NCBI GenBank assembly: GCA_044340025.1
Contig: JBIIUJ010000164.1
Coordinates: 1-5,162, forward strand
DNA: 5,162 bases
Origin: JBIIUJ01 sp044340025
GTDB lineage: Bacteria; Pseudomonadota; Alphaproteobacteria; Caulobacterales; Aquidulcibacteraceae
Direction: 5' to 3'
The position numbers and the translations under genes are program-made. This document shows, one piece after another, positions 1 to 4,663 of the stretch. Position 1 is the first letter of the stretch; every line of letters starts with the position of its first letter. A model generated the notes under the pieces. It did not search any database and was not told the DNA's origin. It worked only from the letters and a program-made list of their open reading frames with translations.

Positions 1-305
1 ATCGCGACAGGCTTGTTCACGCCCAGACTGTCGAGCAGCGCCAGCACGTCGCCAGCATAGGTGGTGGGCGCATAGCGGGCGGGCGCAGGATCGTAGGATG
101 ATCGCCCGCGCCCCCGCACCGTGGGGGCGATCACACGGCGACCAAGCGCGGAAAGGTGCGGGATCAATTCCTCGAAATCGGCGTGGTTGCGCGTCAGGCC
201 ATGCATGCAAACCACCGCGGGCCCGGTCTCGACCCCCTGCGCCGCCACGTCGCGATAGGCCATCACGAGACCGTCCACGATGGGAAAGAAGGACTGCACG
301 GACAT
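1..305 (-). CDS. Alpha/beta-hydrolase fold protein, N-terminal part (3' end outside window)
   Basis: Reading leftward from the ATG at 305-303, 101 codons are open to the window edge. The protein begins MSVQSFFPIVDGLVMAYRDV and shows the start of an alpha/beta-hydrolase fold: a strand leading to the oxyanion-hole motif MHGLTRN (residues 34-40, His-Gly at 35-36), then VIAPTVRGRGRSSYD (58-72), then the helix TYAGDVLALLDSLGV that precedes the nucleophile elbow. The G-x-S-x-G elbow and the catalytic Asp and His would lie beyond the window, so activity cannot be judged. Relatives are serine esterases, lactonases and related cytosolic hydrolases; the substrate is unknown. Thr62 stands where this family nearly always has Asp (APDxRGRG). 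A GAGGAG ribosome site six bases upstream supports the start. The gene is divergent from ubiE. Fold assignment is confident; function is open. Confidence 0.88.
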   Translation of the reverse strand, partial: MSVQSFFPIVDGLVMAYRDVAAQGVETGPAVVCMHGLTRNHADFEELIPHLSALGRRVIAPTVRGRGRSSYDPAPARYAPTTYAGDVLALLDSLGVNKPVA

Positions 306-311
306 GGGCGG

Positions 312-317
312 CTCCTC
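312..317 (-). promoter_or_regulatory. Ribosome binding site of the alpha/beta-hydrolase gene
   Basis: On the minus strand GAGGAG lies six bases before the ATG at 305-303. It is one of the best Shine-Dalgarno sequences in the window and decides the hydrolase start, which would otherwise be uncertain because the gene is cut by the window edge. Confidence 0.75.
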
Positions 318-331
318 GAACGGCCCCATCT

Positions 332-344
332 TGGCGAGACGCCA
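332..344. repeat. 13-bp palindrome TGGCG-AGA-CGCCA in the hydrolase/ubiE intergenic region
   Basis: Five perfectly paired bases flank a three-base centre. The element lies in the 91-bp region between two divergent starts, 26 bases from the hydrolase ATG and 52 bases from the ubiE ATG. Its core GGCGAGACGCC (333-343) recurs as an exact reverse complement at 2700-2710, in the intergenic region after ubiB. It could be a protein binding site or a small hairpin; the position between divergent genes fits an operator better than a terminator, as no T-run follows. I see no convincing -35/-10 pair here. Visible: the symmetry and the repeat. Inferred: any regulatory role. Confidence 0.5.
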
Positions 345-396
345 CGGCGGGACTGGCTGGTTCTTTCGCGCCCAGTTGGCTTAGAAGTCACGCAAG

Positions 397-1170
397 ATGT
401 CTGCAACTCCCTCTTCCCCCCCCGAGACCACGTCGTTCGGCTTCGAAACCGTGGCTGCCGCCGAAAAGGCCGGCCGAGTGCGCGCCGTGTTCGATGCGGT
501 CGCCGAGCGCTATGATCTGATGAATGATCTGATGAGCGGCGGTCTGCACCGGGCGTGGAAGGACGCCGCGATCGCCGCGCTGAACCCGCAACCCGGCCAG
601 CTTCTGCTGGATGTGGCCGGCGGCACGGGCGACCTGTCGCGCCGCTTTGCAGCGCTGGCGGAGGCTGCGCGCGCCCGGCGCGGCGGGGAGCCTGCGCGCA
701 CCCTCATCATCGACATCAATCACGCGATGCTGAAAGCCGGCGCAACCCGCGACGGGGACCGCTTTCAGCGCGTCTGCGCCGATGCGGAGAAGCTGCCGCT
801 GCCCGACGCCTGCGCCGACGCCTATGTCATCGCTTTCGGCATCCGCAACGTGACGCACATCGACCGGGCGCTGGAGGAGGCGCGGCGCGTGCTGAAACCC
901 GGCGGGCGGTTTGCCTGCCTGGAGTTCTCCAAGCCGACCAACGGGGCGCTGGAGGCGGTCTATGACGCCTTTTCCTTCAAGGTAATCCCGCCCATGGGCC
1001 GGCTCGTGGCCGGCGACGCCCAGCCGTATCAGTATCTGGTGGAAAGCATCCGGCGCTTCCCGGATCAGACGCGGTTCAAGGCGATGGTGGAGGCGGCCGG
1101 CTTTTCACGCGTGCGGGTGGAGAATTTCGCAGGCGGGGTCTGCGCGCTGCATCTCGGCTGGGCGATCTAG
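397..1170 (+). CDS. ubiE: UbiE/COQ5 C-methyltransferase of ubiquinone (menaquinone) biosynthesis
   Basis: SAM-dependent C-methyltransferase that methylates 2-methoxy-6-polyprenyl-1,4-benzoquinol in ubiquinone synthesis; family members can also methylate demethylmenaquinone. The 257 residues match the usual size (about 250). Landmarks in order: family signature YDLMNDLMSGGLHRAW (39-54), SAM motif I DVAGGTGD (72-79), acidic ribose-binding loop DIN (106-108), FGIRNVTH (147-154), second signature RVLKPGGRFACLEFSKP (164-180), then YDAFSFKVIPPMG and a typical C-terminus ending in ALHLGWAI. The stretch between GTGD and DIN (80-105) is about eight residues longer than in E. coli UbiE and is Ala/Arg-rich. 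The ATG at 397 gives the N-terminus expected, although the upstream sequence has only a weak AGAAG ribosome site. ubiB follows three bases after the stop, so the two are almost certainly co-transcribed. In a ubiquinone-only host the substrate would be the benzoquinol alone. Confidence 0.97.
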   Translation: MSATPSSPPETTSFGFETVAAAEKAGRVRAVFDAVAERYDLMNDLMSGGLHRAWKDAAIAALNPQPGQLLLDVAGGTGDLSRRFAALAEAARARRGGEPARTLIIDINHAMLKAGATRDGDRFQRVCADAEKLPLPDACADAYVIAFGIRNVTHIDRALEEARRVLKPGGRFACLEFSKPTNGALEAVYDAFSFKVIPPMGRLVAGDAQPYQYLVESIRRFPDQTRFKAMVEAAGFSRVRVENFAGGVCALHLGWAI

Positions 1171-1173
1171 GCG

Positions 1174-2682
1174 ATGCTGGGATGGATTGGTCATGGCGCG
1201 CGGCTCGCGCGCGTCGGGCTTGTGCTCGCGCGCTACGATGCGCTTCTGCCGCCGGACATTCAGGAGCGGCTGCCAGCCTTTGCGCGGCGTCTTTCCGGTG
1301 CGCTTCGCTTTGGAGGGGCCGCGATGGCGGGGCGACCCGCCGGGGAGCGCCTTGCTGCGGCGCTTGAGAGCCTGGGGCCGGCCTGGATCAAGTTTGGTCA
1401 GTTTCTGGCGACAAGACCCGACATCGTCGGCGCGGCTGCAGCCGAGGGGTTATCGCGGCTCAAGGACAAGCTCCCCCCCTTTTCCCTGGCCGAAGCGAAC
1501 GCCGCCTTGAGCGCCGGTTTCGAGGATCCCACCGTCCTGTTTGGCCCGCTGGGCCCGCCGGTCGCGGCAGCCTCGGTTGCGCAGGTCCATCGCACGCAGA
1601 CGTCTGAGGGCCTGTCTCTTGCGGTGAAGATCCTGCGGCCCGGCGTGGAGGAAGCGATTGCCCGTGAGGGGGCCGCCCTCGCGTTCGGGGCGTCCCTGCT
1701 GGAGGGGCTGGCGCCGGGGGCAAAGCGGCTGCGGCCGCGCGCTTTCGTGGCCACGGTTCGCGAAGCACTCTCGCGCGAGCTGGATTTGCGCCAGGAAGCG
1801 GCCGCTTGCGACGCCTTCGGCGAGGCCGCGCGCGCCGACGGCTATGTCGATGCGCCACGGGTGGACTGGGCGCGCTCCAGCCGGCGGGTGCTGACGACAA
1901 GCTGGGTGGATGGAACCCCGCTGACGCAGCCAGGCGCTCTGGACGGGGCAGACCGCGCGAAACTGGCCGCAGACGTGACCCGCAGCTTCCTGTCGGCAGC
2001 GCTCAACCACGGCTTCTTCCATGCCGACGTCCATGAAGGAAACATCATCCTTAGCCCGGACAAGGACCGGCTGTGCTTTGTGGATTTCGGCATCATGGGC
2101 CAGATCGGGCCCGACGAGCGGCGCTATCTCGCCGAGATCCTGCATGGGTTTCTGGAGCGCGACTATCGGCGCTGTGCACAGGTGCATTTCGAGGCGGGCT
2201 ATGTCCCGGCGAGCCAGTCTGTGGACGCGTTCGCCCTGGCGTTGCGCGGGGTGGGCGAGCCGATCTGGGGCAAGACGGCGGCCGAGGTCTCGATGGGCCG
2301 GGTGCTGATGCATCTGTTCGATGTGACCGAGCAGTTCGGCATGGCCCTGCGGCCGGAACTTGTCCTGCTGCAGAAAACGATGGTCCAGGTCGAGGGCGTG
2401 GCCCGCGCGATCGACCCCGCCCACGACCTCTGGGAGGCGGCGCGCCCGGTCGTGAGCGCCTGGATGCAGGCCGAGCTTGGCCCTCAGGGACAGATGAAGC
2501 GGGTTGCAGCGCGGTTGCACGCGGCTGCGGAGGGCTTTGCCGCCCTGCCAGCCCAATTGCGCCGCCTCGAGGAGCGGTTCGAGGCCGCTTCCGCGCCGCG
2601 TGGGTTTCCTGGCCTGCCGCTGCTCATGGCGGCTCTGGGAGCGGGCTTAACTTTGCTGCTTGTCGTCTTCTTAATGCGCTAG
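1174..2682 (+). CDS. ubiB: UbiB, ABC1/ADCK/COQ8-family atypical kinase/ATPase for ubiquinone biosynthesis
   Basis: Membrane-associated member of the ABC1/ADCK/COQ8 protein-kinase-like family, required for ubiquinone synthesis and thought to act as an ATPase supporting the Ubi enzymes rather than as a classical kinase. All family hallmarks are visible in 502 residues: KxGQ motif IKFGQFLATRPD (72-83), Ala-rich loop AAASVAQVH (131-139) replacing the Gly-rich loop, nucleotide-binding lysine AVK (Lys152), ExD motif ELD (202-204), catalytic loop HADVHEGN (283-290, with Asp285 and Asn290), and DFG (304-306). A C-terminal hydrophobic segment, roughly residues 481-501, forms one clear membrane anchor; many relatives are predicted to have two. 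Glu288 occupies the loop position that is Pro in many homologues. The start lies three bases after the ubiE stop with no clear Shine-Dalgarno, suggesting translational coupling. In many alphaproteobacteria coaBC (dfp) comes next; here it does not. Confidence 0.97.
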   Translation: MLGWIGHGARLARVGLVLARYDALLPPDIQERLPAFARRLSGALRFGGAAMAGRPAGERLAAALESLGPAWIKFGQFLATRPDIVGAAAAEGLSRLKDKLPPFSLAEANAALSAGFEDPTVLFGPLGPPVAAASVAQVHRTQTSEGLSLAVKILRPGVEEAIAREGAALAFGASLLEGLAPGAKRLRPRAFVATVREALSRELDLRQEAAACDAFGEAARADGYVDAPRVDWARSSRRVLTTSWVDGTPLTQPGALDGADRAKLAADVTRSFLSAALNHGFFHADVHEGNIILSPDKDRLCFVDFGIMGQIGPDERRYLAEILHGFLERDYRRCAQVHFEAGYVPASQSVDAFALALRGVGEPIWGKTAAEVSMGRVLMHLFDVTEQFGMALRPELVLLQKTMVQVEGVARAIDPAHDLWEAARPVVSAWMQAELGPQGQMKRVAARLHAAAEGFAALPAQLRRLEERFEAASAPRGFPGLPLLMAALGAGLTLLLVVFLMR

Positions 2683-2683
2683 A

Positions 2684-2725
2684 GCTATGGTCTCCAGGCG
2701 GCGTCTCGCCCAACCATGCCATAGC
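2684..2725. repeat. Nested inverted repeats after ubiB
   Basis: An outer pair GCTATGG (2684-2690) and CCATAGC (2719-2725) is perfectly complementary over 7 bp. It encloses an inner GGCG-TCT-CGCC hairpin (2700-2710). The structure starts two bases after the ubiB stop. It lacks a T-run, so it is not a standard intrinsic terminator. It could be a 3' RNA-stabilising stem, a Rho-related structure or a binding site ahead of the response-regulator gene. The pairing is visible in the sequence; function is inferred and weak. Confidence 0.4.
2700..2710. repeat. Second copy of the intergenic 11-mer (GGCGTCTCGCC)
   Basis: This 11-mer is the exact reverse complement of 333-343 in the hydrolase/ubiE intergenic region. 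Because the ends are self-complementary (GGCG/CGCC), only the central three bases (TCT here, AGA there) distinguish the strands. It lies 72 bases before the response-regulator start. No third exact copy was noticed in the window. Confidence 0.5.
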
Positions 2726-2781
2726 GCGGGCGAGGCGACGCAGGTATCAGATATCGCTAACGACGAGAATTGGGGCGCAGA

Positions 2782-3279
2782 ATGGACCTTCAGGTCCTCA
2801 TCGTGGACGACAACCAGCACATGCGCACCATTCTGCGCGAGTTGCTGCGCGCTGTCGGCATCCGCGAGGCGCGCGAAGCGCGCGACGCCGTCGAGGCGCT
2901 CGACATCATGAAGACCACGACCACCGATCTGGTGCTCGTCGATCTGTCCATGCCCGTGATCGACGGCGTGGAATTCACCCACATGGTGCGCACAAGCTCG
3001 GACAGTCCAAACCCTTATGTGCCGATCATCATGATCACGGGCCATTCGGCGCGGTCGAAGGTGATTGCGGCGCGCGACGCCGGCGTGAACGAGTTCGTCG
3101 CCAAGCCTGTGACGGCCAAATCGCTGATGCAACGGCTGACCGCGATCGTGGAGCGGCCACGCCCGTTTGTGCGGACCGGCACCTATTTCGGCCCCGATCG
3201 TCGCCGCAAGGCCGATCCGGATTATCGGGGACCGTTCAGGCGCGCCTCGGACCAGGAAAAGGAAAGCGAAGAAGTCTAG
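2782..3279 (+). CDS. Single-domain (CheY-like) response regulator with basic C-terminal tail
   Basis: A 165-residue cytosolic receiver protein without an output domain. Receiver landmarks: acidic pocket Asp9-Asp10 in VLIVDDN, phospho-acceptor Asp54 in LVLVDLSMP, switch Thr86 in IMITGH, and Lys108 in FVAKPV. All phosphorylation residues are intact. After the receiver (about residue 125) the tail contains YFGPDRRRK and then YRGPFRRAS, an aromatic-x-G-P-x-R-R motif repeated at short distance, ending in a charged QEKESEEV. I recall similar GPDRRR tails on other alphaproteobacterial receivers; their role is unknown to me. The ATG at 2782 is preferred: GGGG lies six bases upstream and the protein then begins MDLQVLIVDD. 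An in-frame TTG at 2770 would add only four residues. No histidine kinase is adjacent, so the partner is unknown. Its stop codon overlaps that of the convergent tetR gene. Confidence 0.93.
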   Translation: MDLQVLIVDDNQHMRTILRELLRAVGIREAREARDAVEALDIMKTTTTDLVLVDLSMPVIDGVEFTHMVRTSSDSPNPYVPIIMITGHSARSKVIAARDAGVNEFVAKPVTAKSLMQRLTAIVERPRPFVRTGTYFGPDRRRKADPDYRGPFRRASDQEKESEEV

Positions 3280-3878
3280 CCTGTGCGCGCGAGGCCGAGG
3301 AGGAGGGTCCGAACCGCCTGCTCCGCCTTGACGAAAGCTGCGGGCGGCTCGGCGCTGGCTGCGATCCACAGCGCTGCATCGATGATTGCGCCATTGATGG
3401 CGACAGCGAGCGCGTCTGCATCGGCCTCATGAATAAAGCCGCCCCTCATCAGCTCGGCCAGCGCATCACGCGTTGGTGCGATGGCCGAGGCCCTGTCGAT
3501 GTCGCGAAACCGTTCGCCAAGCACGACCGCCGCGTCCCTGAACAGAATGCGCTGCACTTCGGTATCGAGCGCCATCTCCAGGTAAAGGGTGCAGCAGCGT
3601 ACGAAGCCCAGCCAAGGGTCGGATTGGGCCTCATACGCTGAATCCAGTCGATGGCTGATCTCCGCGTCGATCTGGCGCGCCACGGCTTCGAGCAGCCCCT
3701 CCTTGCCGCCGAAATGGTGATACAGGGCGCCGCGCGTCAACCCGGCCTCGGCGCAAATCGAGTCCATCGACGTCGCGGCATAGCCCTGAGCCGCAAACGT
3801 CTTGCGGGCGGCGGCCATCAACTGGGCGCGGGTGTGGGCGATACGGTCAGCCTGCCGGCGGCGCGCTGCTTCAGCCAT
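3276..3878 (-). CDS. TetR/AcrR-family transcriptional regulator
   Basis: A 200-residue TetR-family repressor, the usual size. The N-terminal DNA-binding domain (about 13-60) has the classic pattern: helix 1 TRAQLMAAARKTFAAQGY (16-33), helix-turn-helix ATSMDSICAEAGLTRGALYHHF (35-56), and GGKEGLLEAV. The rest is an all-helical ligand/dimerisation domain containing VQRILFRDAAVVLGERF, a pattern I associate with one common TetR C-terminal subgroup; the ligand is not predictable. The start is set by GAGGAA (3886-3881) two bases before the ATG at 3878-3876. The gene is divergent from the SDR-MATE pair, and the 80-bp gap contains two operator-like boxes. It therefore probably represses both itself and those genes until a ligand binds (inference). 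The stop codon shares the CTAG at 3276-3279 with the convergent response-regulator gene. Confidence 0.95.
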   Translation of the reverse strand: MAEAARRRQADRIAHTRAQLMAAARKTFAAQGYAATSMDSICAEAGLTRGALYHHFGGKEGLLEAVARQIDAEISHRLDSAYEAQSDPWLGFVRCCTLYLEMALDTEVQRILFRDAAVVLGERFRDIDRASAIAPTRDALAELMRGGFIHEADADALAVAINGAIIDAALWIAASAEPPAAFVKAEQAVRTLLLGLARTG

Positions 3879-3887
3879 GGTTCCTCA

Positions 3888-3893
3888 TTGACA
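3888..3893 (+). promoter_or_regulatory. Candidate -35 element TTGACA for the SDR-MATE operon
   Basis: A perfect TTGACA overlaps the left end of operator box 1. The -10 position at 17-bp spacing (TAGCGA, 3911-3916) matches the consensus poorly. A better -10-like TATAAA at 3937-3942 is too distant to pair with it. Binding at box 1 would block this -35. The assignment is tentative. Confidence 0.3.
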
Positions 3894-3935
3894 TACACGC
3901 CGTATGCTTGTAGCGAAAACATACATACGTAATGC
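3891..3935. promoter_or_regulatory. Putative tandem TetR operators in the tetR/SDR divergent promoter region
   Basis: Two 17-bp boxes share ACATACA-N6-ATGC: 3891-3907 and 3919-3935, identical at 12 of 17 positions and starting 28 bp apart. Box 1 contains a perfect palindrome, CATAC-N5-GTATG (3892-3906). Box 2 is less symmetric and is centred on TACGTA (3926-3931). CGTATG (3901-3906) and CATACG (3924-3929) also form an inverted repeat between the boxes. ACATACA resembles half-sites known for AcrR-type operators. The stretch is clearly more AT-rich than its surroundings. Box 1 begins 12 bases from the tetR ATG, and box 2 ends 23 bases before the SDR ATG. Repression of both genes by the TetR protein is the simplest reading. 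Confidence 0.65.
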
Positions 3936-3949
3936 ATATAAATTGCCGC

Positions 3950-3954
3950 GAGGG
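3950..3954 (+). promoter_or_regulatory. Ribosome binding site of the SDR gene
   Basis: GAGGG lies four bases before the ATG at 3959. It favours this start over the in-frame ATG at 3932, which lies inside operator box 2 and would add nine residues without family support. Confidence 0.65.
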
Positions 3955-3958
3955 TCGG

Positions 3959-4663
3959 ATGTCAAGCCATCAGTTTGGGCGCGTGCTTCTCGTGGGGGGC
4001 AGCCGTGGAATCGGCGCAGCCGCCGCCCAGGCGCTGTCCACGCAGTGCGAGGAGCTTCTCTCCGTAAGCCGGACGCCCGCTGTCGCCGGGCGCTGGATCA
4101 AGGCTGACCTTGCGGAAGATGAAGGCCTGGATCGCGTGGTTGCGGCGGTTGGCGATGATCGTCTGGATGCGCTCCTGTATCTAGGCGGGATCTGGGAGGA
4201 CGGGGCGTTCACCAGCGCCTACGACTTCGCTGCGAGCCCGCGGGCGGAGACGCGTCGCGTCATCGCGGTCAATCTTGTTGCTCCGATCCTGCTTGCCCAA
4301 GCGCTGATCCCGGCGTTCCGTCGCGCGACAGCCCCACGGCTGGTGCTGATGGGCGCGCTAAGCGCCCTGCCCAATGCAGCGACCCGCGAGGTGGCCAATA
4401 CGGCGTCCAAGGCCGGGCTCGCCGGCGCGGCGGAGGCGTTATCGCTGGCGCTTGGGCCGGAAGGGATCGCCGTCACCCTTCTCCACCCAGGGAATGTGGC
4501 CACGCCGGAAGTGGAAGACGACATCGCCTCCGGCCGCTTCGACCCGCAAACGCCAATTCCGCTGGCTGATCTGACAGAGACCGTCCTGTATGCTCTGCGC
4601 CTCAGCAGCGCCGCGCGCGCCGGCGTCCTGACGCTGCACCAGACCGGGCCCTTCCGCCAATGA
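3959..4663 (+). CDS. Short-chain dehydrogenase/reductase (SDR) family protein lacking the catalytic Tyr
   Basis: A 234-residue Rossmann-fold protein, close to the 250 residues of classical SDRs. The cofactor motif is VLLVGGSRGIG (9-19); Arg16 and Arg38 would suit NADP(H). The NNAG motif is replaced by LYLGGIWEDG (73-82). The structural Asn is present in AVNLVAP (Asn105). At the active site the usual YxxxK reads NTASK: Asn147 (AAT, 4397-4399) replaces Tyr, while Lys151 is kept; Ser135 is near, but one residue off, the usual Ser position. The later HPGNVATP matches the family PG motif. An oxidoreductase with an altered mechanism, or a non-catalytic binding protein, are both possible; the substrate is unknown. 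The start at 3959 follows GAGGG. It is divergent from tetR and overlaps the MATE gene by ATGA, so the two are probably co-translated. Confidence 0.9.
   Translation: MSSHQFGRVLLVGGSRGIGAAAAQALSTQCEELLSVSRTPAVAGRWIKADLAEDEGLDRVVAAVGDDRLDALLYLGGIWEDGAFTSAYDFAASPRAETRRVIAVNLVAPILLAQALIPAFRRATAPRLVLMGALSALPNAATREVANTASKAGLAGAAEALSLALGPEGIAVTLLHPGNVATPEVEDDIASGRFDPQTPIPLADLTETVLYALRLSSAARAGVLTLHQTGPFRQ

Noticed and set aside
98..520. Plus-strand frames across the hydrolase gene and the ubiE start
   Set aside because: The minus strand carries a clear alpha/beta-hydrolase N-terminus with a strong ribosome site, and these frames are Arg/Pro-rich without motifs.
1450..2556. Long open frame of 368 codons on the minus strand opposite ubiB
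   Set aside because: It lies entirely within the well-supported ubiB gene. Its translation is rich in Arg, His and Ala without recognisable domains, as is typical for antisense frames in GC-rich coding DNA.
2734..2764. GATATC and GCGA/TCGC symmetry before the response-regulator gene as a promoter or operator
   Set aside because: The repeats are only four to six bases, and no acceptable -35/-10 pair is associated, so the symmetry may be chance.
2770..2781. TTG start for the response regulator
   Set aside because: The ATG twelve bases later has a suitably spaced G-rich site and gives the usual receiver N-terminus.
2073..3641. 522-codon plus-strand open frame crossing ubiB, the response regulator and tetR
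   Set aside because: It spans three recognised genes and two gene boundaries in the wrong frame and shows no family motif; it exists because stop codons are rare in GC-rich sequence.
3932..3958. Upstream in-frame ATG for the SDR gene
   Set aside because: It has no ribosome site, lies inside operator box 2, and would place nine unusual residues before a normal SDR N-terminus; the ATG at 3959 has GAGGG.
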